NCBI GenBank assembly: GCA_937982115.1
Contig: CALJNE010000031.1
Location: forward strand, 44,698 to 108,697
Source of the DNA: an uncultured Bacteroidales bacterium
GTDB taxonomy: Bacteria; Bacteroidota; Bacteroidia; Bacteroidales; ML635J-15
Length of the DNA: 64,000 nt
Reading direction: 5' to 3'
Shown: positions 55,007-64,000 of the stretch, piece after piece
Numbering within the stretch: position 1 is the first letter of the stretch
Layout of the letters: every line of letters starts with the position of its first letter
Position numbers and translations under genes: made by a program
Notes under the pieces: generated by a model
Databases searched by the model: none
Seen by the model: only the letters and a program-made list of their open reading frames with translations
Told to the model about the DNA's origin: nothing

Positions 55007-57188
55007 CTCTTGTTACATTATTAACTCCTTTAATTTTTTTTATCTGCTTTATTAAAGCTTCTAAATCTTCAACATCATGAATATAAAGCTGAATTTCTCC
55101 GAAGAAAAGCTCATCTTTAGTATCAATATTAATTGCTTTCATGTTTACATTGGCCTCTTTGGAAATTACACTGGTAATTTTATGAACAATTCCCATGCTA
55201 TCAACACCTTCAACTTTCAATTTTACCAAAAATGATAATTTTTTTGTTACCGACCATTTAACGGAAATAATTCTATCGCCAAATTTTGAAGCAAAATTTA
55301 TAAGAACATTACAAGACTTTTTATGTATAATAATTGAATTATTAGGATTTACAACACCGGCGACTTCGTCTCCGGGGATAGGATTACAACATTGAGCAAG
55401 TGTAATTTTCTTATTATCCAATGTTTCAATTGTCATTGAATTTTTTGTTTGCTCTTTGCTTGTTTTGGGTTTTCTTAAAGTAACCTTCCAATATCTTGCA
55501 AAGAAACTTTTTCTTCCTTCGAGTTGTTTTTCGATATCATCAATCAGAATCTGCCCTACCCCAATTTTGTAGTAAAATTCTTCTTTATTTGGCACATTGT
55601 ATTTTTCACGTAATTCGTTAAATTGTTTAAAATCAAGTTTTAGGTTTAATTCACGGATTTTTTTAAAAAACATATCCATCCCTTTTTCAATGTTAAGTCT
55701 TCTTTCTTCTTTAAGAGCACTTTTAATCCGTGATTTAGCTTTTGGAGTTCTAACAAAATCGAGCCATTCTCTTTTAGGATATTGCTTTTCAGATGTTAAA
55801 ATTTCTACTTGATCGCCAGAATTTAGAACATAAGACAGCGGTTGCAATTTATGATTAACTTTAGCTGCAATGGCATGGTGTCCTACCTGTGTGTGAATAT
55901 CATAAGCCAGATCTAATGCAGTTGCAGATTTTGGCATTGTCTTTATTTCTCCTTTAGGAGTAAATACATAAACTTCGGAGCTAAACAAGTTTATTTTAAG
56001 GTCATCGAGAAAGCTCATCAAATTGCCGTCTTTCGAATTCAAAAGCTCGTTGAGGTTAGCAATTATCAAATCCAGACTATGATCTTCGCCGCTTTCTCGG
56101 GTTTTGTATTTCCAATGTGATGCAAATCCGCGTTCTGCAATATCATCCATCTTACGGCTACGGATTTGTATTTCGACCCATTTACCTCTCGGTCCCATCA
56201 CAGTAACATGAAGAGCTTCGTAACCATTCGATTTAGGTTTCTTTATCCAGTCGCGTACTCTTTGTTCATGGTGAGGATAAATATCCGTTATCAAAGCCAT
56301 AATCTGATAGCAAGTTGCTCTGGCTTTTGAATCGGGGAGATCATCCTGATGATCAAATACAATTCTGATTGCAAACAAATCATATATTTCTTCAAAGGGG
56401 ACATTTTTTGTTTGCATTTTGTTCCAGATGGAATATATTGATTTTGTACGACCTTTAATAGTACAGGATATTCCTTCGCTTTCAAGCAAATTCTTGATTG
56501 GTGTAATAATTTCTTCAATGTATTTATTACGTTCCTCTTCGGTTTCCTTGAATTTGCGGGAAATTTCTCGATATATCAGAGGATGTTGATATTTTAGAGC
56601 AAGATCTTCCAGTTCTGTTTTAACAGAATATAGACCAAGACGATGGGCAAGCGGAGCATACAGATAAACAGTTTCACTAACAATTTTCACCTGTTTATAT
56701 TCGGGCATAGAATCAAGAGTTCGCATATTGTGCAATCTATCGGCTAGCTTGATAAAAATAACCCGAATATCCTGCGACATTGTTATCAACATTTTACGAA
56801 AATTCTCTACTTGAGTAGAAGAATCCTTATCGAGAACATCTGAAATTTTTGTTAATCCATCAACTATATTGGCAATTGTATTATCAAACATTCTTTCGAT
56901 ATCACTCAAAGTATAGTCTGTATCTTCAACTACATCATGCAAAAGAGCTCCAACCACAGATTTGGGTCCTAACCCGATTTCTTCGGCAACGATAAAAGCT
57001 ACTGCCAGAGGATGGGTGAAATATGGTTCGCCTGATTTTCTTCTCATGTTTGCGTGGGCTTCATTTGCTAAATCATAAGCCTTACGTATCATTAAAATAT
57101 CATCCTCGCCCTGAATATACTTTGTGGCTTTAATCAATTTATCAAATTGTTCCTCGAAATACTGTTTTTCTTCAGCTGATAAACCCAT
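54984..57188 (-). CDS. rel: Bifunctional (p)ppGpp synthetase/hydrolase (Rel/SpoT family)
   Basis: A 734-residue stringent-response enzyme. The HD hydrolase domain is intact (ALLHDVVEDTDYTL and TVYLYAPLAHRLGLY around 86-180). The synthetase domain contains KSIYSIWNKM, the FEEIYDLFAIRI strand and KSNGYEALHVTVMGP plus EIQIRS (about 240-350). A TGS domain (VYVFTPKGEIKTMPK onwards) and a C-terminal ACT domain (VDSMGIVHKITSVISKE) are present. Both activities are expected. The gene heads the rel - transglutaminase-like - trkA transcript; its promoter could not be placed. Confidence 0.95.
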   Translation of the reverse strand: MGLSAEEKQYFEEQFDKLIKATKYIQGEDDILMIRKAYDLANEAHANMRRKSGEPYFTHPLAVAFIVAEEIGLGPKSVVGALLHDVVEDTDYTLSDIERMFDNTIANIVDGLTKISDVLDKDSSTQVENFRKMLITMSQDIRVIFIKLADRLHNMRTLDSMPEYKQVKIVSETVYLYAPLAHRLGLYSVKTELEDLALKYQHPLIYREISRKFKETEEERNKYIEEIITPIKNLLESEGISCTIKGRTKSIYSIWNKMQTKNVPFEEIYDLFAIRIVFDHQDDLPDSKARATCYQIMALITDIYPHHEQRVRDWIKKPKSNGYEALHVTVMGPRGKWVEIQIRSRKMDDIAERGFASHWKYKTRESGEDHSLDLIIANLNELLNSKDGNLMSFLDDLKINLFSSEVYVFTPKGEIKTMPKSATALDLAYDIHTQVGHHAIAAKVNHKLQPLSYVLNSGDQVEILTSEKQYPKREWLDFVRTPKAKSRIKSALKEERRLNIEKGMDMFFKKIRELNLKLDFKQFNELREKYNVPNKEEFYYKIGVGQILIDDIEKQLEGRKSFFARYWKVTLRKPKTSKEQTKNSMTIETLDNKKITLAQCCNPIPGDEVAGVVNPNNSIIIHKKSCNVLINFASKFGDRIISVKWSVTKKLSFLVKLKVEGVDSMGIVHKITSVISKEANVNMKAINIDTKDELFFGEIQLYIHDVEDLEALIKQIKKIKGVNNVTRVDNDEND

Positions 57189-57273
57189 TGCAATAGTTTT
57201 AAATAATTAGCATAAAACTACGATAAAATTATAAATAAATAAGAAATAAATTTAGATATTTTTTTAGTTTTTA

Positions 57274-58797
57274 TTAGTCGGCAAATAAAAAGAATTTTCC
57301 GGTTACGATATGCTCTTTATTTTTGTAGTCGTAATATCTGAGGTAATAGATGTAATATTGAGAAGGAGCTGGATCGTAATTTAAAAATCCGTTCCACCCA
57401 TCGAAAGTTTGAGTTGTTTTATAAATTTCGTTACCCCATTTGTCAAAAATAATAAATTCATAAGGCTCTACTTGTGCAAAAGAAATGATTGGTCGAAAAA
57501 CGGCATTTTTAGAATTGTATGAATTTCTGTTAAAAGCATTTGGCATCCAAACAACAGGTTCATGAAATACGCATTCAATATTAGAACGGCTTACCCCTGC
57601 GTTTGTAGTAATCGGATGACCTAAATTTTCAATTGCTTCTACGTAATAGCAATATTTATTGGAAACATGTATCTTTTTATCTTGGCAATAACTAACATAC
57701 CAACTAATGTCGTAATTAAAACTTAAATCACCCGGATTATTTGTGGCAACTTCTACCGGTGTTCCATCGAAATCACGATATATTTTATAGTTTTGAACTC
57801 CATTTTGCCAGTCTCTGTATTGAGACCATGAAATTTGATGTTCTAAGCCGGTATTTTCGGCACGCAACAAAATATTTGAAGCATAATTGGAAACAAGACT
57901 AACATTTCCACAAGGTGTTACAGAAACTATTCGATAATAATAAATTTGTTTTGACGGATCTGCATTAATATCGGTAAAAATTATTTCGCGTTGTCCGGAG
58001 TTTAGAAAAGAACGAATATTGCTCCAATTTCCATCAGGGTCAGCTGTGCGTTGAATTATAAATTCAGATACATCGGCAGTATTTCCGGAAATTAAAAATT
58101 TCACCTTAATTTCTGAATTTTCTACAGTAGCAAAATGAGCATATAAATAATCGGGAGGCAAATATGATTCTGTTGTTATGCTCACAGAATTTGAAGTAGC
58201 AGTAATACCTGAACTACTAACAGCTTCAATATAATAAAAATACTGAGTATTTGGAAATAATTCAACATTTTCAAATGACCTATTATTTGAATCCGTACTA
58301 CCTACAACAGAATATGTACCATCAGAGGTTCGACGATAAATTTTGTATTTTGTAACTGGCTGGGTCCAACCTTCATAAGCAGTCCATGTTAATTTAGCAG
58401 ACAGTTTACATTTATCAAATTCTACTCTCAGATTTATGGTTTTATGCGGATCTGTAATCATGCTTTTAAAGTAATTGGCATCAAAAGAAGCTAATCTAAA
58501 ACTTTCGGGAGCATTATCAGCTTGAGATTGTGTGTAATCAAAAACAGTGGTCAATCTTCCGTTCACTTCGCCAATGGTTTGAGTTACTCCTCCTACAACT
58601 TTGTAAATAATATAACCGGTAACACTTGCTGAATCAGATGGGTTCCAAGTAATTCTAACAGTAGTAGGATTTGATTCCGGTAAAACCGAGGCTGACAAAA
58701 ATTCAGGTGGATCAGGAAAATTAACCTGATTGTAACTATCTAAAACAATCGCGGAAAAAATAAGCGTAAATATTATTTTAAAAATCCGTCTCTTCAT
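57274..58797 (-). CDS. Fibronectin-III-containing T9SS type-B protein
   Basis: A 507-residue exported protein. Signal peptide is followed by PEFLSASVLPESNP and several fibronectin-III domains (ITWNPSDSASVTGYIIYK, then a second VTKYKIYRRTSDGTYS and third). The last about 95 residues form a gliding-type type B sorting domain (MPNAFNRNSYNS start, IFDKWGNEIYK, FDGWNGFLN). No PorP/SprF gene is adjacent, so it may use a distant partner. It is a single gene, with the GNAT gene upstream and an intrinsic terminator between them. Confidence 0.87.
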   Translation of the reverse strand: MKRRIFKIIFTLIFSAIVLDSYNQVNFPDPPEFLSASVLPESNPTTVRITWNPSDSASVTGYIIYKVVGGVTQTIGEVNGRLTTVFDYTQSQADNAPESFRLASFDANYFKSMITDPHKTINLRVEFDKCKLSAKLTWTAYEGWTQPVTKYKIYRRTSDGTYSVVGSTDSNNRSFENVELFPNTQYFYYIEAVSSSGITATSNSVSITTESYLPPDYLYAHFATVENSEIKVKFLISGNTADVSEFIIQRTADPDGNWSNIRSFLNSGQREIIFTDINADPSKQIYYYRIVSVTPCGNVSLVSNYASNILLRAENTGLEHQISWSQYRDWQNGVQNYKIYRDFDGTPVEVATNNPGDLSFNYDISWYVSYCQDKKIHVSNKYCYYVEAIENLGHPITTNAGVSRSNIECVFHEPVVWMPNAFNRNSYNSKNAVFRPIISFAQVEPYEFIIFDKWGNEIYKTTQTFDGWNGFLNYDPAPSQYYIYYLRYYDYKNKEHIVTGKFFLFAD

Positions 58798-58832
58798 ATC
58801 AAAAATGATAATATTTTATTTTAATTTATAAC

Positions 58833-58858
58833 GTAAAAAGCAGTAAATTAGCTGCTTT
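58833..58858 (-). terminator. Intrinsic terminator of the GNAT-protein gene
   Basis: On the minus strand AAAGCAG pairs with CTGCTTT (plus 58837-58843 and 58852-58858), loop of eight, followed by a T-run (plus 58835-58839), right after the stop of the 58860 gene. Confidence 0.7.
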
Positions 58859-58859
58859 G

Positions 58860-59477
58860 TTAATCAATTTTTTTAACAAAAAACATTTGCCCATCAATAT
58901 AGGTTTCTTCAAATCCCATTTTTTTAAGGTATTTGGTGTGATTTTTATGGTAAGATTTGGTAATTAAGCTGTTAATACCAAATTTTTTAAAATATCCCGG
59001 ATTAATTTTAAACATGTATTCACCAATTTCATAATCTCTAAAACCGGGTTTTAGATAATCAACTTCAATTTCAAAATCCTTTTCCGTAATCTTTCCAGCT
59101 ATTATACCAATCAAATCGAGATCTCTAAAAATCAAAAAACATTTTTGAGCATTTTCCTGATTGAAAAAAGGGAAAATATTATAAATATCTTTTTTATAGC
59201 TTGATAAAAACTCTTGAATATAAGAATCGTCCCTATTAACCTCAACAAGTTTAATCCGTAAAGTACCTGATCTAATTTTGAAAATTTCATAAATAATATA
59301 TGCCGTAAATAAAACAAATACGGCAATAAAAGGCCATTTCGGATTTAACACAGTATAAATCAACAATAAAACTGAGGATAACAAGAATAAAAGTAATCTT
59401 TGCTTTCGCCCCACAGAGAAGAAAGCCAATATTCCAAAGGCTATTCCAATAAAACCAACTAAATCATAATAGTTCAT
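58860..59477 (-). CDS. Membrane-anchored GNAT-like acetyltransferase
   Basis: A 205-residue protein. The first 70 residues form two or three membrane segments (YDLVGFIGIAFGILAFFSV, LLLFLLSSVLLLIYTVL and WPFIAVFVLFTAYIIYEIF), then a short loop. The C-terminal domain of about 120 residues has a GNAT-like acetyltransferase outline (LIGIIAGKITEKDFEIEVDY, and SLITKSYHKNHTKYLKKMGFEE near the end). The combination of a membrane N-terminus and an acetyltransferase is uncommon, and the substrate is unknown. Its promoter region carries the inverted repeat 59487-59570. Confidence 0.65.
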   Translation of the reverse strand: MNYYDLVGFIGIAFGILAFFSVGRKQRLLLFLLSSVLLLIYTVLNPKWPFIAVFVLFTAYIIYEIFKIRSGTLRIKLVEVNRDDSYIQEFLSSYKKDIYNIFPFFNQENAQKCFLIFRDLDLIGIIAGKITEKDFEIEVDYLKPGFRDYEIGEYMFKINPGYFKKFGINSLITKSYHKNHTKYLKKMGFEETYIDGQMFFVKKID

Positions 59478-59486
59478 ACAAAAAAA

Positions 59487-59570
59487 TTACACCCCAAAAT
59501 TACAGCTTTTGCGTCTATTATTGTATTTTTTTTTCAATAATTCAAAAACTATAATACTTTTGGGGTGTAA
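59487..59570. repeat. Perfect 13-bp inverted repeat pair
   Basis: TTACACCCCAAAA (59487-59499) has its exact reverse complement at 59558-59570, 58 bp apart. Each arm is unusually GC-bearing for the local AT-rich context, and the left arm overlaps a minus-strand -7-like element (TAATTTTG, 59495-59502). It may be a two-site operator for the gene at 58860-59477. Confidence 0.55.
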
Positions 59571-59589
59571 AATTATACCAGCAAACTAA

Positions 59590-62500
59590 TTACATCTTCA
59601 TAACTTTAACAACTAGAACTTTTTGTTCATTTGCTATTTTAATAATAAATTGAGCCTGAGATAATTCAGAAATGTCTATTTTTTGTTCAGGTTCGTAAAT
59701 AAACCCTAGTTTTAAAACTCTACCTGTAATATCGGAAATTTCGTATTTACAGTTTTGAGAATTAGTAACGATTAAGACATCAGAAGCAGGGTTAGGATAA
59801 ATTTTTACAACTCCGTAACCAAGATCATCAATTAAATTAGGAGTAACATCTATCACAAAAGATTGCTCTGCAGAATTGTGAGAATCTGTAACATTTAAAG
59901 TTACGGCATAACCTTGAGCATGAGCATCGGCCGGAATACCTGAAAGAATTGCGGTGCCATCGCCATTATCAACAAGAGTAAGCCATTCAGGAAGGACAGT
60001 TGCTGTAATAGTTAATGTTTCATTTTCGGGATCTTCCGCAACAATATTATAAACATAATTTAAATTCTGAGTTGCAGATGTAACCGGTTGACTAACAAAA
60101 TATGGAGCTCCATTAGCAGTTACTTTTACTCTGAAAGTGTAAGTAGTTTCGAAAAGTTGGTCTGCGGCTTTAATAACAAATTGGTAGCCCAGCGAGCTTG
60201 TAGAAGTTGGGGTTCCGGTAATCAAACCTGTTCCATCTCCGTTATCAACAAAACTAGCCCATGAAGGCAAAGTTGCTGCAGTTAATGTGATTTGGTCGTT
60301 GTCATCATCATGTGCAATAATTGCATACTCAAATGGGATATATTGAACATGATTTATGATTGTTTCTTCATTTTCAAAATAAGGAGCTGTGTTATTTGTA
60401 TGAACAGTGATAGTAAATTGCTGTTCAGCATGATACATTCCATTCGAAGCTCTAAGAGTTACATCATAAGTTTCTGAAATTCCCGAGATTGTTGGAGCAA
60501 CTCCTGATAATACCGCGGAGCCATTACCATTATCAACAATATTTAACCACGAAGGTTTTTCGGGAGCTGTTATTGTGAGAGGGAGATTATTTGGATCAAC
60601 CGCATTGATATTGTAAACATAATTTTCGAGAGAGATTACATCGAGTACAGGAGAAGAAACAAAATAAGGATCATCTGAAGAAGGTAATCCAACCCATTTA
60701 TAAATACCTCCTGTATTTTGATCCCAGTTAAAACCACCTGCCCATCCTACATTAGCATTGTACATTTGAACATTTGTGTACTGAATTGAATCATCAATCA
60801 TTGTCCATGTTGTACCGTAATCCAAACTGTAAGCAGAGAAGTTTTGTTCTGGAACTTGAGCAATTTTTACTCCCACATACATTCCAGGAGTACCGGGAAC
60901 AGCAGAAACATCAGACAAATAAGCACTCGCAACAGGAATTTCTGTCCAGGTTTGGCCGCCATTATCTGTTTTAATCATTTTCCAGCTTTGCAATTGTCCG
61001 GTTTGTTGGTTATAAACTGCACAAATAGCCACCCCATTATTTTCATCAGCAAAAGACAAACGACTTACATTAGCCTGTCCTGTATTATAAACTTGCCAGG
61101 TATTTCCCTTATCTGTTGATTTATAAATTCTACCTTTATTTGTTCCAAACCACACTGTATTCCCGACAGCATCAGCAACACCTGTCCATCCCATTTCTCC
61201 GGATTGAGGATTTGGGATATTATTTCCATTAACTAAAGTCCACGTATCACCACCATTAGAAGTAACATAAATTTCAAATTCACCATTAATCGGGTCGCCC
61301 TGACAATATCCTTCATTTTCATTAAACATATGAATTACATTGGGAAAACTGGCAGAGTTGTTAAATAAAGCCGATTCCTGATGAATCCATATTTGCCCGC
61401 CATCTTCGGTTTTGTAGATTCTACCGCCACCATTAACATCATATACAGCAATCCATGCTTTTAATGCACTTACGGCAGAAATATCACCGGGAGCATAATT
61501 TGTAGGAATATCTATTGTACCGGGAATCCAGTTAATCCCGCCATCTGTAGTTCTAGCAAAATCACGGGTTATACTACCCCCGGTTCCATCATAAGTAAGA
61601 ATCCATACAGTATTTGGATCAACAATTTTTGTATGAAATACACCTCTATATGGAGAAGAAAATCTAGTATTTTGTTCAATCCATCCGCTTTCAGCCAGGC
61701 TACCGCTTTGTCCGACAATTATAAAGGCTGTTTTAATTTCTGTATCTTCATTAGTACCATCACTAACTGTAAGAGTTACAGAATAAACTCCGGGTTCGTT
61801 GTATTGTATATTTTGAGGATTTTGCGAATTACTGGTACTTGGCGTTCCTCCTTCAAATGTCCACGACCAGGAAGTTGGATTTCCAACAGATAGGTCTGTA
61901 AAATTCACAACTCCTTCTGTACTTATTACAACATTATCAGCCATAAAATTAGCCACCAGAGGAGAAACAGCAGCAGCAGCAGCAGTTACGGCTGCAGCAG
62001 CGTCTATTCTACCTGCACCAATGCTGTCAATAAAATTAGGATTTTGAGCATTAACATTTACACAAGTAGATTTTAGAATAGCCGTTAATTCTTCAGGAGT
62101 GAGATTAGGATTAGCTGAAAGCATTAAAGCACAAAGACCTGAAGTGATTGGAGCAGCCATAGATGTTCCTTGCATAATATCATAATTCCCTGAAACTCCG
62201 AATGTAGCAGCTCCGCCACCTTGACCTGATAATGACTGAATTACAGTTCCGGCAGGAGAAGCAGTAGTACTCAATACCGAAAAAGCTCCAATACCCATAA
62301 AACCATTAGTAGCATAACCTCCCGGAGCTAAAACATCAATCCATGTTCCATAATTCGAAAAATCAGATTTTTTGTTATCAACATTACAAGATCCAACCGC
62401 AATTACATGATTAAGAGCCGCAGGATATCCAACGTAGTTAACAGGAATATCAGGATTAATTTGGGTTTCCATACCATTACCATTATTACCGGCAGCTCCA

Positions 62501-63408
62501 ACCATTACACAACCCTTATTATAAGCGTAGTTTACGATGTTTTGCATTGTTTGAAAAAATTGAGGAGAACCCCAGGACATATTTATTACGTTAGCTCCAT
62601 GATCAGCTGCATAGATAATTCCTTCATAACCGGCTGCCATTGCCTGTCCGTCGCTTGCATCATCTCCCAACTTAATAGCCATTAAACTTACATTATATCC
62701 AATAGAAGCTACTCCAATGCCATTGTTAGTTTCGGCTGCAATTAAACCTGCGGAGTGAGTACCATGAGACCATATATATGTTGCTTGCGGAGGATTTGGA
62801 TCATTATCGCCATTTCCAAGGTCAACGGCATGAACAACTTTATTTTGAAGATCGGGATGATCAATCCAGATAGCATTATCAAGAACAGCAACTACTATAT
62901 TTGGATCACCTGTTGTTACATCCCAGGCAGCTGAAGCATTAATTAAGTTCAAATGCCAGGATGAATTAGCTGAACCATATAAAAGACCTCCACTCAGGTT
63001 TGTATTATAATAAGTATCGTTCGGAGTCAAAGAAATAAAAAACAATGGTGCAGGCTCTGCATATTCAATATCAGGATGACGATTTAATTCTTTTATCAGA
63101 TTTTCCACCTCGTAAATATTTTCGAAATGCAATCTGAATGTTCTTTGAATTGTTGCACTTTTAGCTGTCATAAATGGCATAACCATTTCTGTTATTCCAT
63201 ATTTATCAACTAAATTGCGAAGAAAATAAACATCTCGTGGATTGATTACTCCTTTGTCGTTTGCTACATTTAAAGTAGCATTGTCCTTAATCTTAAGATA
63301 AATTCTGCCGTCAACCCACAAACGGTTAACTGTTTGACTCATAACTTGATTTAGGCAGAACAAGCATGAGAACAATAATAAAAGCACAAAATAGCGAAGA
63401 ACTCTCAT
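59590..63408 (-). CDS. Large subtilisin-like (S8) T9SS-secreted protease
   Basis: A 1272-residue exported protease. Signal peptide to about SQ25, a prodomain-like region to 165, then the S8 catalytic domain: Asp177 in VLDNAI, His215 in SHGTHSAG, Asn308 in AAGNNG and Ser416 in GTSMAAP, all needed residues kept. Then PKD-type Ig domain (about 490-580), a YCF48/BNR-like propeller (about 590-930), four cadherin/Ig-like repeats of the SWASFVDNGDGTG type, and a type A sorting domain from about 1195 (VKIYPNPASDV, ISDITGRVLK). It should be exported by T9SS to act outside the cell. It is probably transcribed from the -7-like box at 63449. Confidence 0.93.
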   Translation of the reverse strand: MRVLRYFVLLLLFSCLFCLNQVMSQTVNRLWVDGRIYLKIKDNATLNVANDKGVINPRDVYFLRNLVDKYGITEMVMPFMTAKSATIQRTFRLHFENIYEVENLIKELNRHPDIEYAEPAPLFFISLTPNDTYYNTNLSGGLLYGSANSSWHLNLINASAAWDVTTGDPNIVVAVLDNAIWIDHPDLQNKVVHAVDLGNGDNDPNPPQATYIWSHGTHSAGLIAAETNNGIGVASIGYNVSLMAIKLGDDASDGQAMAAGYEGIIYAADHGANVINMSWGSPQFFQTMQNIVNYAYNKGCVMVGAAGNNGNGMETQINPDIPVNYVGYPAALNHVIAVGSCNVDNKKSDFSNYGTWIDVLAPGGYATNGFMGIGAFSVLSTTASPAGTVIQSLSGQGGGAATFGVSGNYDIMQGTSMAAPITSGLCALMLSANPNLTPEELTAILKSTCVNVNAQNPNFIDSIGAGRIDAAAAVTAAAAAVSPLVANFMADNVVISTEGVVNFTDLSVGNPTSWSWTFEGGTPSTSNSQNPQNIQYNEPGVYSVTLTVSDGTNEDTEIKTAFIIVGQSGSLAESGWIEQNTRFSSPYRGVFHTKIVDPNTVWILTYDGTGGSITRDFARTTDGGINWIPGTIDIPTNYAPGDISAVSALKAWIAVYDVNGGGRIYKTEDGGQIWIHQESALFNNSASFPNVIHMFNENEGYCQGDPINGEFEIYVTSNGGDTWTLVNGNNIPNPQSGEMGWTGVADAVGNTVWFGTNKGRIYKSTDKGNTWQVYNTGQANVSRLSFADENNGVAICAVYNQQTGQLQSWKMIKTDNGGQTWTEIPVASAYLSDVSAVPGTPGMYVGVKIAQVPEQNFSAYSLDYGTTWTMIDDSIQYTNVQMYNANVGWAGGFNWDQNTGGIYKWVGLPSSDDPYFVSSPVLDVISLENYVYNINAVDPNNLPLTITAPEKPSWLNIVDNGNGSAVLSGVAPTISGISETYDVTLRASNGMYHAEQQFTITVHTNNTAPYFENEETIINHVQYIPFEYAIIAHDDDNDQITLTAATLPSWASFVDNGDGTGLITGTPTSTSSLGYQFVIKAADQLFETTYTFRVKVTANGAPYFVSQPVTSATQNLNYVYNIVAEDPENETLTITATVLPEWLTLVDNGDGTAILSGIPADAHAQGYAVTLNVTDSHNSAEQSFVIDVTPNLIDDLGYGVVKIYPNPASDVLIVTNSQNCKYEISDITGRVLKLGFIYEPEQKIDISELSQAQFIIKIANEQKVLVVKVMKM

Positions 63409-63448
63409 AAAAAATTTTTTAAAGGTTAATACTAAATAAAAGAACTCT

Positions 63449-63456
63449 CAAAAGTA
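63449..63456 (-). promoter_or_regulatory. Probable -7 element of the S8 protease gene
   Basis: TACTTTTG on the minus strand fits TAnnTTTG, about 40 bp upstream of the protease ATG. The -33 element is uncertain. Confidence 0.4.
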
Positions 63457-63486
63457 AAAATTTTTTAGAACATTAGATTAAATTTT

Positions 63487-64000
63487 TCAAATTTTGGTTG
63501 CACGTAAAACATGTCTTTTTCCCGGCGGTCCGGGATATCGTTTTACATTCATACCCAAATCTCTCAATGTTTGTTTTATTTTTCCCTGAACACAATATGT
63601 AACAAAAAGACCACCTTGATTTAGTGAATTTATGATTTTTTGTAAATTATCATAACTCCACATATCCGGTTGTACTTCAGGAGAAAAAGCATCAAAATAA
63701 ATAATATCATATTTTTTTGCAGGAAAAAACACATTAAAGTCAATTAATTCTTTTTGTAGCAAAAACTTATCACTAACAAAAACATCCTGCGTTCCGGATA
63801 AATAAAACATTTCAATTTCCTCACCAGGGATTGAGAATAGTGAAAAGATTTTATCAAAACTAACCTTAAAAATAATATTATTATCTATCCCGTGATAGAT
63901 AATTTCATTATTCAGGTCTTTGTTGTGCAGATAAGTTAGTAATGCGTTTAATCCAGTACCATAACCAATTTCTAAGATAGAAATTTTATAATTTTTAAAA
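63487..64000 (-). CDS. mnmD: tRNA (mnm5s2U) methyltransferase MnmD, partial
   Basis: The 3' portion of a gene that runs off the right end of the window; the frame stays open to base 64000, so the ATG at 63810 is internal and not the start. Read from the edge, it shows motif I LEIGYGTGLNALLT, then YHGIDNN, and the family block FDAFSPEVQPDMWS, VTYCVQGKIKQTL and YPGPPGKRHVLRATKI. This is the methyltransferase half of MnmC acting as a stand-alone protein, which finishes the mnm5 group of the wobble uridine also thiolated by mnmA. TGA stop at 63487-63489. Confidence 0.9.
   Translation of the reverse strand, partial: FKNYKISILEIGYGTGLNALLTYLHNKDLNNEIIYHGIDNNIIFKVSFDKIFSLFSIPGEEIEMFYLSGTQDVFVSDKFLLQKELIDFNVFFPAKKYDIIYFDAFSPEVQPDMWSYDNLQKIINSLNQGGLFVTYCVQGKIKQTLRDLGMNVKRYPGPPGKRHVLRATKI

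Noticed and set aside
61960..62000. Short GCA/GCT trinucleotide run in the protease gene
   Set aside because: It encodes an alanine-rich helix between domains and is too short to be a meaningful microsatellite.
63487..63810. A complete 107-residue methyltransferase gene
   Set aside because: The frame stays open upstream to the window edge and includes the SAM motif, so this is only the 3' part of a longer gene.

Overview
The window comes from an AT-rich member of the Bacteroidota (Bacteroidetes). Six predicted surface or secreted proteins end in type IX secretion (T9SS) sorting domains: three type A at 4701, 13920 and 59590, and three type B (gliding-motility type) at 36261, 50611 and 57274. 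There are two PorP/SprF-family genes, a futalosine-pathway MqnE, Bacteroidota-style MnmA and MnmD, and promoters of the TTG / TAnnTTTG kind. Ribosome-binding sites are not conspicuous, as is usual for the phylum. The species cannot be named from the sequence alone.

Layout. 0-4.6 kb is a minus-strand housekeeping run: ruvX, def, a TPR lipoprotein, comEC and a methyltransferase-like gene. 4.7-8.9 kb holds a choice-of-anchor-L surface protein and an oxaloacetate-decarboxylase-like carboxyltransferase whose biotin lysine is replaced by histidine, each followed by an intrinsic terminator. 9.0-13.9 kb is a two-gene overlapping operon: an 1141-residue fusion of P-loop sugar/nucleoside kinase, unknown region, class II aldolase and ribulose-phosphate-epimerase-like domains, then a protein with two nucleotidyltransferase domains. 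I consider this the best candidate for an undescribed pathway. 13.9-19.8 kb holds a modular T9SS cargo protein and the merR - nif3 - zinc-ribbon operon.

19.9-25.5 kb is a decaying corridor. It holds an outer-membrane-like pseudogene, an intact HAD phosphatase, a broken MBOAT O-acyltransferase with its broken SGNH partner, and a broken hydrogenase-4 (hyf) locus in which a deletion joins the start of hyfC to hyfI. Three conserved Trp codons there read TGA. A second decayed stretch (30.7-32.0 kb) holds a wrecked Y1/IS200-like transposase. Between them is a minus-strand run: MORN-repeat protein, mnmA, lipoprotein, alpha/beta hydrolase and an isolated 59-residue gene.

32-41 kb carries a glycosyltransferase, mqnE, a membrane glycosyltransferase-like protein and a type-B adhesin with its PorP/SprF partner. 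41-45.4 kb is a compact minus-strand operon starting with dnaA. 45.9-48.4 kb is a plus-strand operon: LOG-family protein, dGTPase, SiaB-like kinase, SiaC-like phosphoprotein. 48.6-52.7 kb is a second surface locus: tail-fibre-like protein, type-B protein, PorP/SprF. 52.7-57.2 kb is rel/spoT - transglutaminase-like - trkA. 57.3-64 kb carries a fibronectin-III type-B protein, a membrane-anchored GNAT protein, a large subtilisin-like T9SS protease and a partial mnmD running off the end. No rRNA, tRNA, CRISPR array or intact insertion sequence was seen.
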